Positions 48,034-56,379 of a stretch of 64,000 nt of DNA are shown in pieces; within the stretch, counting starts at the first letter, position 1; every line of letters begins with the position of its first letter. Position numbers and translations under genes: made by a program. The notes under the pieces were generated by a model. That model saw nothing but the letters and a program-made list of their open reading frames with translations. It was not told the origin of the DNA and searched no databases. The stretch comes from Bacteroidales bacterium (GTDB lineage: Bacteria; Bacteroidota; Bacteroidia; Bacteroidales; F082), in the NCBI GenBank assembly GCA_029983675.1, contig JASBYY010000001.1:77549-141548 (forward strand). The letters are read 5' to 3'.

Positions 48034-50832
48034 ATGCAACATAAGTGTAAGGCGGTGCTTCTGGTTTGGATGTTGGCATTTTTGTGTATGGCCACAGCTG
48101 TTCATGCCGGCGTAAAAGTGAAGCCTGACGAACGATATGTCATCAGGGGAAGAGTGTCTGATGATCATAATGACAGCGGATTGGCCTTTGCTGTTTTGTT
48201 AGAAGAAAATAGCGGTATCGGTATTGTGTGTGATGTCAACGGGAATTTTACCATGCCCCCCATACATGCCGGCAAAGTCTCTGTTAAAGCAAGCTATTTG
48301 GGATATGCCGGCAAAACGGTGGCTTTTTTCCTTAACAGCGACACCACGCTGATGATCAAAATGTCGGCCCAAAGTTTTAGGCTGAATGAAATCAATGTGG
48401 TGGCCAAATACGCACCTCAAAACAAAGGTAATGCCGTGATTGACCAGGCCGCACTTGAATATATTCAGCCGACATCCATATCGGATGTTTTGCAGTTGCT
48501 GCCCGGTAACATTTTGGAAAACAAGGTGATGACCCGATTCAACCTGACGGGATTGCGGCAGGTGGGTGCCGATGCCAATTCATCGTTGGGAATGGCCATT
48601 GTCAGCGACGGTGTTCCGATGTCGAACGATGGTATGAGGGTGCAGCTGGGAGGCATTACGGGAGAAGACCCATCCAATCCTTATGTGGCCGATCGGGTGG
48701 TGAACAGAAATGTAAGCGTCAATGCCGGCGTGGACATGCGCAACTTGTCAACCGATCATATCGAAAGCGTAGAAATCGTCCGTGGCATTTCCTCGGCCAG
48801 GGTGGGCGACTTGACCACCGGTGCCATCCAGGTGCATTCCAAGCAGGGCGAGTCTCCCCTCATGGCACGTGTTAAACTCGATCCGCTCAATAAGCTGTTT
48901 TATGTCGGGAAAGGTGTCAAACTTTCGAAAAAGAGAGGGGTGCTTCATGTAGGTATGGACGTGCTGTCTTCTACCGCCGACATCAGGGAACAGCTGGAAA
49001 AATACACGCGAGTCACGGCGCAAGAAAACTACAACAATAAGTATGAAATCGGCGACAAACCTTTCGATTTGAATATCAAACTGAGCCAGAATGTGTCGGT
49101 GAACAATCACAAAACAGACCAGCTTGTTGTGGAGAAGGACGAGTCTTACCAATCGCGTTACGCACGGCTGGCTGTTTCAACGAAAGGCCGTCTTTTGCTG
49201 AACACAATGCTTGTCGAGGATCTTGAAATGAAGCTCTCGGCCGATCTGTCAAGAGACCTGCTGTCGAGGCACAAAATGGTTTTGAGTTCTTCGGGACCTA
49301 AAAGCATGCCGTTGAGTGCCGTAGCCGGAGAACATGAAGGGATTTTTCTGCCCGTCAAATACTATAGCGACTATTGTATCGAAAACATTCCGCTGTATGT
49401 TTTTGCACAGATCAACGCAACATCGAGATTCAGCATCAAGGAGAAGGCGCGTAATTGTCTGTATTATGGCGGTGAGGCCAAAGTGACGAAAAATTTCGGA
49501 AAAGGAGTGTGCGCCGACCCCATGCGTCCGCCATACCCGTTAGACAACACCTACATCAGGCCGCGTCCCAACTATGCGATACCCGCCATCGTTTATGGCG
49601 CTTTTTATGCGGAAGACAGGCTGACCGTCCCCATGTCGAGGCATAGCCTGGATTTTTCACTCGGTGTCAGAGCTACAAAAATGTTCAACCTTCCGAAGGA
49701 TTACATTCTAAGCCATAAGATTATGGTGGAACCGCGTTTGCAAGGGCAGTTGAACTTGGTAAACAATGTTAAAGGCGATAAAATGCTGAATGTTTTCAGA
49801 GCAGGATATGGCGAAGAAAACAAGTTGCCGACTCTCGACTTGTTATATCCCGACAAAGTGTATCGCGATTTCATGGTATTGAACGCCTACTTTCAAAACG
49901 AAGATCTCGATTATTTGTTGGTCAACACCTTTGTGCACGACCCAGCCAACCCCAATGTGAGGGCCAGTTTGAATAAAAAGGCGGAGGTGGGTTGGGACTT
50001 GTTTTTCAATCAGTTTGAGGTATCGTTGTCTGCCTTCTACGAAAACGCACCATACGGATACGAGTATTTCGCCGGTTTTTACCCTGTTGCCTTTTTCCGA
50101 TACATGGAACCTTTGCATCCCATCACTGAAAAACCGACAAAAGCAGATTATCTTGAAGAGTATTACAAAGATTTTACCCGGTTCAACACGGTCGCTAACA
50201 GCGCCAAAACCATTAAAAAGGGCATCGAGTACCGGGTTTTGTTTCCCAAGATCGATGTGTTGGCAACAAACATAGAAGTCAATGGCGCTTATTACCAAAC
50301 CGTTTACACCAAGGGCGTTCCCGTCATGTATCGTCCCGATATTATCGAGTTTGGGCAGAAATATCCTTATGTCGGTTTTTACGAAGGCGGTACCCATTAT
50401 TACAAGGAAAGGTTCAATACCACGGTGCGGTTTAACACGCACATCCCGTCATACGGATTGATTTTCACGAACTTCTTTCAGGTGGTGTGGTTGTCAAACG
50501 AACGCAAAGGGAATGAAGAAAGCGTTTATCCTTATTCTTACATGGATCTCGATGGCAAGGTGCATCCGGTCACCCCGGAAGAGATACAGTCAGACGTGCA
50601 TCTTATCGACTTGGCTCGAGAACGCACCGAACTTTACTACAGAACAGAGAGAAAACCCATCGCCATAAGGGTGGATTTCAAGGCGACCAAGGAAATCGGT
50701 GAAAGAACGCGGTTGTCGTTCTATGTGAACAATATCATCGACATTAATCCAATTTATAAGCGCGCCGACCATACCACCGGCAGAGATTGGGCTGTAGCAT
50801 TCTTCGGCGTTGAACTGATGATGCGTTTGTAA
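48034..50832 (+). CDS. TonB-dependent receptor with carboxypeptidase-like N-domain
   Basis: A 932-residue outer-membrane active transporter. Signal peptide about 1-25 (TAVHAG). A carboxypeptidase-regulatory-like beta domain (YVIRGRVSDDHNDSGLAFA, then SVKASYLGYAGKTVAF) precedes the plug (SISDVLQLLPGNIL, LGMAIVSDGVPMSNDG, DHIESVEIVRGISSARVGDL) and a large barrel ending in an aromatic-poor ELMMRL. The plug holds a long insertion around residue 215. Neither a SusD gene nor a sugar enzyme is near; the partners are the DUF4876 lipoprotein and DUF6850 barrel, so peptide, metal or other uptake is as likely as glycan uptake. Confidence 0.9.
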   Translation: MQHKCKAVLLVWMLAFLCMATAVHAGVKVKPDERYVIRGRVSDDHNDSGLAFAVLLEENSGIGIVCDVNGNFTMPPIHAGKVSVKASYLGYAGKTVAFFLNSDTTLMIKMSAQSFRLNEINVVAKYAPQNKGNAVIDQAALEYIQPTSISDVLQLLPGNILENKVMTRFNLTGLRQVGADANSSLGMAIVSDGVPMSNDGMRVQLGGITGEDPSNPYVADRVVNRNVSVNAGVDMRNLSTDHIESVEIVRGISSARVGDLTTGAIQVHSKQGESPLMARVKLDPLNKLFYVGKGVKLSKKRGVLHVGMDVLSSTADIREQLEKYTRVTAQENYNNKYEIGDKPFDLNIKLSQNVSVNNHKTDQLVVEKDESYQSRYARLAVSTKGRLLLNTMLVEDLEMKLSADLSRDLLSRHKMVLSSSGPKSMPLSAVAGEHEGIFLPVKYYSDYCIENIPLYVFAQINATSRFSIKEKARNCLYYGGEAKVTKNFGKGVCADPMRPPYPLDNTYIRPRPNYAIPAIVYGAFYAEDRLTVPMSRHSLDFSLGVRATKMFNLPKDYILSHKIMVEPRLQGQLNLVNNVKGDKMLNVFRAGYGEENKLPTLDLLYPDKVYRDFMVLNAYFQNEDLDYLLVNTFVHDPANPNVRASLNKKAEVGWDLFFNQFEVSLSAFYENAPYGYEYFAGFYPVAFFRYMEPLHPITEKPTKADYLEEYYKDFTRFNTVANSAKTIKKGIEYRVLFPKIDVLATNIEVNGAYYQTVYTKGVPVMYRPDIIEFGQKYPYVGFYEGGTHYYKERFNTTVRFNTHIPSYGLIFTNFFQVVWLSNERKGNEESVYPYSYMDLDGKVHPVTPEEIQSDVHLIDLARERTELYYRTERKPIAIRVDFKATKEIGERTRLSFYVNNIIDINPIYKRADHTTGRDWAVAFFGVELMMRL

Positions 50833-50876
50833 AAAACGGGTGGTTATGTATCAACAATCAAAAACAACAATTTTCC

Positions 50877-52595
50877 ATGAAGTGTAATATACTATTATTC
50901 AGCCTGTTCGTATGTGTTTTTTTCGATGGTGTGCTGTTTGCACAAAGTGAACGGGAACTATTGTTCGACAAAAGCCATGACGCATTGTCGCCATTGGAGA
51001 AGCGTTTTAACACCTATGCGTTTGACCTGTCACAACAAAACAACAATAGAATGATTAGTAACATTTCTGCTTTTCAATTGCTGATAGAAACCGACTCTGC
51101 TTTTCGAGACCGCTTTTCATGCAAGAAAAACCCGCCAGTGGATTCCTTGGGCATGTTGAGAATAGGAGCGGAAACCGGTTATAGCCACGGATATATCGGA
51201 GGTGAATATTTACCTTATAGCGGGAACGAATTTCGAGACTTTCATGTCGGCACCTCGTTGGTGCACACCTTGAAGAACAAAGGGTCTTTTTGGGGTGCTG
51301 CGAGGTATTCTAAAGGAAAGCATTATGGCTACCAATGGAATGCAATCCGTCATGCTGAAATCTATTTGCCTTATGTCGTGGCAGATTCCACCGGGGGCGA
51401 CTACGATTACGAAGACTATTTCTTTCACGGCGGCTATGCTTGGGGCAAAAACGGCTTCTACTACGGATGCGAAGGCTCTTACCGTGGCGAAATAGCTTGT
51501 CGCAAGACGGATCCGCGATGTGCCAATACTACGGCGTGGCTGTCTTTGGGAGGCAGCATGTCGGTCAAAGCCGGTGATGACATGTACGGCTTAAGGGCGT
51601 TTTATTTGTACAACAGACAGCACCTCGCACTTCGTAATTGGCGTCCCAATCAGCAAGACAGGTTTTACTTGGTGTATGGGTTTGGCTTTTTTGACATACA
51701 AAGCAGCCCTATCAGTTTTGGAATCAACAGAATGTACTATCTGAACGGTGCAGCAGCAGAGGCTTTTTACAAAAGAAACGAATCGGAGAAAACCTTTTTA
51801 TATGTGTTAGACTATGCTTTTTGCAAAATCAAAACGGAAGAAAGCAATCGGAAAAACCTGTTTGACTCAAAAACACATTCCCTGACCGGCAGGATGAGTT
51901 ATTCCCAAACATTCGGCACCTTTCAGATCGAAGCCTCTGCCTTGTCAAGCAATACTTTTAGAATGGGAATGGAGAACATTTACGAGAGTTACCTTCCCGA
52001 CCCTGCTTATCCCAATATCTACGACTATAGGATTGTAAGCATACGCAATCGGTACCGGTATTTATTGTCGGATAATATTGTGCAATGCACATTCAGGCAT
52101 CCTGTTGGGAAACACGTGAAAATCGGTTATTCGGGAAGCTGTGCGGAACAACACCGGTCGGAGAATTATACCGATCCTAGCCAACATTTGCACACAAACG
52201 CTATTATTCCAATGCTTGGCGTTGATTTTCAATATATTAATGAAGAAATGAACGCTGAAATAAAAACTTTGGTCATGTATAGAAAATTGCTCGATAAAGC
52301 GTATGCCGTTGCTCCTGTCGGATTGATGACAGATTTTCAACATGCCTTCACTCCGTATGCCTATTATTGTTTTGAGGGTGTTGGCGGGAAAACGGAATTG
52401 CAGTTGTCTCGTTCAATAAGGAACATAGGAACAGCAGGTCTGCTGTTGGATGTCATGGTGCATTATGGAGGCCGTCCCAACGATGTTCAATATGTCGGCA
52501 TTCCCTCGGTGCAGTCTGATATATTATCAACACCCTTGCCTCCCGAAAAAAAGATGGAGTTTTGGGTGAAAGCCTCTTTGTTTTGGATGTTGTGA
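50877..52595 (+). CDS. DUF6850 family outer membrane beta-barrel protein
   Basis: A 572-residue protein with signal peptide (cleaved near FAQ, residue 22). Long run of amphipathic strands (MLRIGAETGYSHGYIGGEYL, FHVGTSLVHTLKNKGSFWGA, NGFYYGCEGSYRGEIAC), as in the DUF6850 barrel family that regularly follows DUF4876/TonB-receptor genes. It is 44 nt downstream of the receptor and is probably the third gene of the operon. Role unknown. Confidence 0.78.
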   Translation: MKCNILLFSLFVCVFFDGVLFAQSERELLFDKSHDALSPLEKRFNTYAFDLSQQNNNRMISNISAFQLLIETDSAFRDRFSCKKNPPVDSLGMLRIGAETGYSHGYIGGEYLPYSGNEFRDFHVGTSLVHTLKNKGSFWGAARYSKGKHYGYQWNAIRHAEIYLPYVVADSTGGDYDYEDYFFHGGYAWGKNGFYYGCEGSYRGEIACRKTDPRCANTTAWLSLGGSMSVKAGDDMYGLRAFYLYNRQHLALRNWRPNQQDRFYLVYGFGFFDIQSSPISFGINRMYYLNGAAAEAFYKRNESEKTFLYVLDYAFCKIKTEESNRKNLFDSKTHSLTGRMSYSQTFGTFQIEASALSSNTFRMGMENIYESYLPDPAYPNIYDYRIVSIRNRYRYLLSDNIVQCTFRHPVGKHVKIGYSGSCAEQHRSENYTDPSQHLHTNAIIPMLGVDFQYINEEMNAEIKTLVMYRKLLDKAYAVAPVGLMTDFQHAFTPYAYYCFEGVGGKTELQLSRSIRNIGTAGLLLDVMVHYGGRPNDVQYVGIPSVQSDILSTPLPPEKKMEFWVKASLFWML

Positions 52596-53510
52596 TACGA
52601 GAGAATTGCAGGTGAGACCGTTTTTTGAAAAGCGTGATGCGGTGACTATTGCCAAATCTCGTTTTGGAAAGCCACCGTTATTTCTGAAACAGCTTTGAAA
52701 AAACATTTCCCCGAAATTTATTTTGCCGTTTTCTGCACTTTCCCCGAAATTCTACAGAAAATAGGACTGGTAAGTCATGATGGGGGTGAAGGTGGATTTG
52801 CTTTCAAAATTGTATCTTTGAAATTCTGAAAACAACATGACAGCTGCAAATGCTCGACAATATATTGTTGTCCCTAAAAGTATTTATTTTATTATGAATC
52901 AATAAAATAATGTTGAAAAAGCTTGTTCGATTCTGCAAAAAGGCGTATATTTGCAGTCTAAAGCCTTGCAGAAAATGTATAGGAAATCCATTGTCACCCA
53001 CCAGCGCTCCTTGTTCCTCTACTTCGTCATACAGATGTGTCTCCTTCCAATCTTGAGCGAAACCTTTCAAATAAACCAAAGATTGAAAAGGAGTTTTTAA
53101 GGGTTGACTAAGGAATTTACAAAATTAGCATAAAACAAAAAGAGTAAAGAAACTTTACAGTGCCATCCCCATTTCGGAGACAACGAAGCGAAGGTAAAAT
53201 CATTTGTTCAAGTAATAAAACCACGACTTCTGATTTTACTTTTTTGCCCTTTATGGCACTTTTTTAAAAGCATCGCTCTACAAAACACGATAAACATTCC
53301 ATCGACCTGCATTCAAATGGCGAATAATGCCCCTTATAAAGGGATTTAATTTGAGAAAATCGCACTGTAACGGGGGGGTATTCAAGTTTTCGGCACAAAC
53401 AGTCAATTGAACGCACGGTTACAACGGCGTGATAACTTGAAAAAACTTCAAATACCCAACGTTTTGCGAAAACCGACGTTTCAGGCGAAAAACATATTGC
53501 GAAAAGCGAG
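52596..53510. other. gene-free region with duplicated HD tail
   Basis: No intact gene. 52627-52805 repeats 55629-55806 (see separate entry). A -7-like TATCTTTG lies at about 52811-52818 and precedes a 22-codon frame that ends early. On the minus strand near 52930-53079, LVYLKGFAQDWKETHLYDEV and the following residues look like a coding remnant I do not recognise. The rest is AT-rich with nothing I can name. Confidence 0.5.
52627..52805. repeat. direct repeat of HD gene end and 3' flank
   Basis: Begins GAAAAGCGTGATGCGGTGAC, the last codons and stop of HD copy 2, and continues through the same 3' flank (about 179 bp, roughly 88 percent identical to 55629-55806 by eye). The two copies bracket the block that holds the ATPase, the parE fragment and HD copy 2. 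Confidence 0.75.
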
Positions 53511-54689
53511 TCAGTAATTCAACCCGAAATGCCACAAGGGAATCACCCGACCATGACCATATTCAATTTCATCCCTCACAACAATGCCATTGGGGATATG
53601 CTCGATCTGCTTTTTCCCCTTTTTGTGCCCCCCGATTTCAAAAGTGCAGTCTCCAATGACAAAATCTGATTCCTGCGAAGAGAATACCCTATTCATCACC
53701 CTCATCTGGTTATAAAAAAACGTCTTGCGCAGATTGCCCGTCTCCGGATGCCCGTTGGTCAAAATGCCCATCAGGTTGGGATTGTCCACATACACCTTCT
53801 CCACCTTGCCCAATCCCCGCATTCCACCCGTGTCGTCACGCGACTGGCCTATCATTCCCGCCTTCTCAAGATAGGTCAAATAATCGGGAACATTGTTTTT
53901 GCTCACATGCAGCTCAGCCGCCAGACTATCCGCATTCGGCTTATAGGGTGCCAGTGCCGCAACCACCGACAACATTTGCTTAATTTTTCGCGCTGTAGAT
54001 GCCAGCATGTCGGCAAACTGCGGAATATCCCCTTCTACCGTCTGCGAAATCACCTGTTCCATTCTGATGGCAAAGCCGCTTTCCTTAGCGAAAGGGTAAT
54101 AGCCTTTGTCCAAATACGCCCTGAACCAAGGCAAAGGATGCGGCACATCGGGAAGTTCAACCTGGTGAGACAATATCTCCTCCAAGGAAAATGCCCTTGC
54201 TTTTACCTGATGGAAAAGCTCAAGATATTCGCGAAACGACAGTCCCTGCATGGAATACATCAAGGCACGGCGGCTCAAGTCGGCTTCGCCTTTCGTGATG
54301 TCGAGCACAGAAGATCCTGAGAAAAACACATGCAAATCGGGATGCACGTCGTAAACCTGTTTCAGTTCGCGCGACCAGTTTCGGTATTTGTGTACTTCGT
54401 CTATATATAGATGCGTGCCGCCTTCCTTTACAAAATCATCCGCCAATTCCGCCAAGCCGTGATTGGAAAAATAGCTGTGATCGGCAGAGACATAAAGCCG
54501 CATTCCGTTTTCCCGATGCGTTTTCAAGTGCTGAAGCAGCATCGTCGATTTCCCCACACCCCGAGGTCCGACGATACCGACCATTCGGCCACTCCAATCA
54601 ATGCGCCCGGCCATGTAACGGACAAAATCCATGGGCGTATAACGCAACAACTCCTCCATATAGGCAAATAACGTCGTGTCTATCATCAT
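53511..54689 (-). CDS. AAA_14/DUF4143-type ATPase
   Basis: About 392 residues. Walker A GPRGVGKS (about residues 41-48), Walker B HLYIDEVHKY (near 93) and FSGSSVLDI in the sensor region. Middle part has a winged-helix-like LAAELHVSKNNVPDYLTYLEKAGMI. The C-terminal half keeps FVIGDCTFEIGGHKKGKKQI, the PD-(D/E)xK-like end of this family. The -7 box at 54709-54716 excludes the longer frame to 54719. It is a distant relative of the ATPase at 11100-12437. It sits between direct repeats, suggesting acquisition with them. Confidence 0.85.
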   Translation of the reverse strand: MMIDTTLFAYMEELLRYTPMDFVRYMAGRIDWSGRMVGIVGPRGVGKSTMLLQHLKTHRENGMRLYVSADHSYFSNHGLAELADDFVKEGGTHLYIDEVHKYRNWSRELKQVYDVHPDLHVFFSGSSVLDITKGEADLSRRALMYSMQGLSFREYLELFHQVKARAFSLEEILSHQVELPDVPHPLPWFRAYLDKGYYPFAKESGFAIRMEQVISQTVEGDIPQFADMLASTARKIKQMLSVVAALAPYKPNADSLAAELHVSKNNVPDYLTYLEKAGMIGQSRDDTGGMRGLGKVEKVYVDNPNLMGILTNGHPETGNLRKTFFYNQMRVMNRVFSSQESDFVIGDCTFEIGGHKKGKKQIEHIPNGIVVRDEIEYGHGRVIPLWHFGLNY

Positions 54690-54708
54690 TTCCTCCTTCT
54701 TTTTGTCG

Positions 54709-54716
54709 CAAAAATA
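54709..54716 (-). promoter_or_regulatory. -7 box of the 53511 ATPase gene
   Basis: TATTTTTG on the minus strand, 20 nt before the ATG at 54689. No clear -33 box; the region upstream is taken up by repeats. Confidence 0.45.
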
Positions 54717-54731
54717 CAAAAAAATCTCTTA

Positions 54732-54771
54732 TTAAGGGAGAATTATTACGAAATAATCACTTTTTAAGGGA
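54732..54771. promoter_or_regulatory. operator-like direct repeats before the ATPase
   Basis: TTAAGGGA occurs at 54732-54739 and 54764-54771, exactly 32 bp apart, with a small dyad (ATTATT/AAATAAT) in between. The spacing equals that of the repeats upstream of the other DUF4143 ATPase. Confidence 0.4.
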
Positions 54772-54863
54772 TGACTATATACAAGACTTGTATGTGCGTT
54801 TAAAGCGGAATTCCGCACGTTGCACTTGATGATGCGGTCTCTCATTTTGAACTTCCGCAGCAC

Positions 54864-55031
54864 TCACTTCACTCCCTTGCCGATATACATGCCGGGCCGT
54901 CGCCTGATGTGTTCCATGTCTTCAAGATGGATGATGCTGTCGTCGTTGTAGTTTTCATCTATCTTGCGCTGTTCTTCGGGCTGACTGAAAATATCTTGTT
55001 CAAGGTCGTTTTCGTTAAAATCTTCTGCCAT
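54864..55031 (-). pseudogene. parE 5' fragment
   Basis: A 55-codon frame that copies the start of parE (MAEDFNEND, then HLEDMEHIRRRPGMYIGK), followed by three unrelated residues and a stop. It includes the parE start region and the divergent promoter region shared with the HD gene. It cannot make a working topoisomerase subunit but could be expressed as a short peptide. Confidence 0.85.
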
Positions 55032-55140
55032 TGCAACTAGTTTGCTGCAAAATTACGTTGTTTCGGGCGATTTCCGATTTTTAGCGACATTTGTCAGAAA
55101 AAATGCTTTCATGGGCGGATGTTTTTTCGATATTTGCTGC

Positions 55141-55647
55141 ATGAATCAGAGGTTTCAAAACGGAAATAATGGAAAGGATGGGGTCGATGTAGATGCCGTC
55201 ATTGACTTTGTGTCGAAGCGCTGGATGCTGGACAACATGCACGGGCTTCCGCCTTGGCAGCGGGTGGCGCGTAACGGCGTGCAGCTGGCGACACCCGACA
55301 CCGATCCGACGGTGCTTCGCCTGTTCGCCTATCTTCATGACTCATGCAGGCTCGACAATGGTCATGACGGCGAGCATGGCCCGCGTGCGGCAAAAATGAT
55401 CGCCGACCTGAGGCCCAACCTATTGTCGGGTTTGAACGACGAGCAGTTTCATACTTTGCAACAAGCCATTGAACAGCACACGTCGCATCATGATACGGGC
55501 AATCCCACTATCGATGCGTGTTTCGATGCCGACCGCCTCGACCTGATGCGCGTAGGCATACGTCCCGATCCGAAGAAGATGGCCACGGCCAAAGGCAAGG
55601 ATTTTGCTGCCGATTTCGATGCCTATCTGAAAAGCGTGATGCGGTGA
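55141..55647 (+). CDS. HD-domain protein, copy 2
   Basis: About 168 residues, paralogue of the protein at 45649-46173, with the same HD-type ligand set (HGLPPWQRV lacks the second His seen in copy 1, FAYLHDSCR, GHDGEHGPRAA, TSHHDTGNP, DACFDADRLDL). The ATG at 55141 aligns with the start of copy 1; the longer frame to 55042 is unsupported. Offset between the two genes is constant (9480 bp), showing no indel across the coding part. Confidence 0.8.
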   Translation: MNQRFQNGNNGKDGVDVDAVIDFVSKRWMLDNMHGLPPWQRVARNGVQLATPDTDPTVLRLFAYLHDSCRLDNGHDGEHGPRAAKMIADLRPNLLSGLNDEQFHTLQQAIEQHTSHHDTGNPTIDACFDADRLDLMRVGIRPDPKKMATAKGKDFAADFDAYLKSVMR

Positions 55648-55806
55648 CTATTGCCAAATCTCGCTTTGGAAAGCCACCGATATTTTAGAAACGGCTTTGA
55701 AAAAATGTTTCCCCGAAACATATTTTGCCGTTTTCTGCACTTTCCCCGAAATTTTACAGGAAATAGAGATGGTAAGTCATGATGGGGGTGGAGGGAGATT
55801 TGCTTG
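55629..55806. repeat. direct repeat of HD gene end and 3' flank, second copy
   Basis: Matches 52627-52805. It starts within the final codons of HD copy 2, so this is the native position and 52627 the displaced one. Confidence 0.75.
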
Positions 55807-55895
55807 CAGAGTTGGCAAATACAGATGTGGATTTTTTCAGATAATCCTATCATGATTCAATGATAACAGATCGCTGTACCATGAGTTTATTGGAT

Positions 55896-56357
55896 TTATT
55901 TCAAAGTAATATCATCAAACAATACGTTCAAATCTATTTCATCAGGAATCATAATATCAGGTAGCAGAAAGTTTTGTTTGTCGGGAAACTTTTTCAAGAT
56001 GGCATCATCTGAAATGTCAAGTTTGAAGCGAATTTTTTTGAAAAAAGCAATCTCCGGATATTCAATCTTCTCGTCTGCTTCTATCATCTTGATGGCAATG
56101 GTCAGGATCTGAAGTTGTTCTGATTCTGATAATTCGGCATTTGCGACTTCTCTAAGGTATTCAAACAGAAAAGCTTTTCCTTTTTCATTGATCTCTGATA
56201 TATAACCATTTAAGGTTGATTCGACATCCAATGCTTCAAACAGTTTCGGTTCATCGGCTGTTATTCTTTTTATCAAAGCCACTTCTTCATTGGCAATCTC
56301 ACCATCGCAAGCCATGCAAGCAAAGGCTGTTTTTAGATATATTTCATTGGTTTTCAT
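55896..56357 (-). CDS. TerB-like protein
   Basis: About 153 residues. The helical N-terminal domain looks like TerB/DjlA-N: YLKTAFACMACDGEIANEEV, LIKRITADEP, LFEYLREVANAELSESEQLQILTIAIKMIEADEKIEYPE, with the paired acidic D-G-E and E-x-D-E-K-I motifs expected for metal binding. It is the last gene of the minus-strand operon, 22 nt after the kinase/AAA gene. TerB-type domains are known in membrane-linked stress systems; a specific role in tellurite resistance is not implied. Start 56357 aligns with the domain. Confidence 0.78.
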   Translation of the reverse strand: MKTNEIYLKTAFACMACDGEIANEEVALIKRITADEPKLFEALDVESTLNGYISEINEKGKAFLFEYLREVANAELSESEQLQILTIAIKMIEADEKIEYPEIAFFKKIRFKLDISDDAILKKFPDKQNFLLPDIMIPDEIDLNVLFDDITLK

Positions 56358-56379
56358 TGTTTTATGTATTTTATGGTTT

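Noticed and set aside
52804..53079. Minus-strand frame of 91 codons after the DUF6850 gene
   Set aside because: Part of it reads like coding sequence, but there is no start context and the frame is mixed with repeat DNA; treated as a remnant only.
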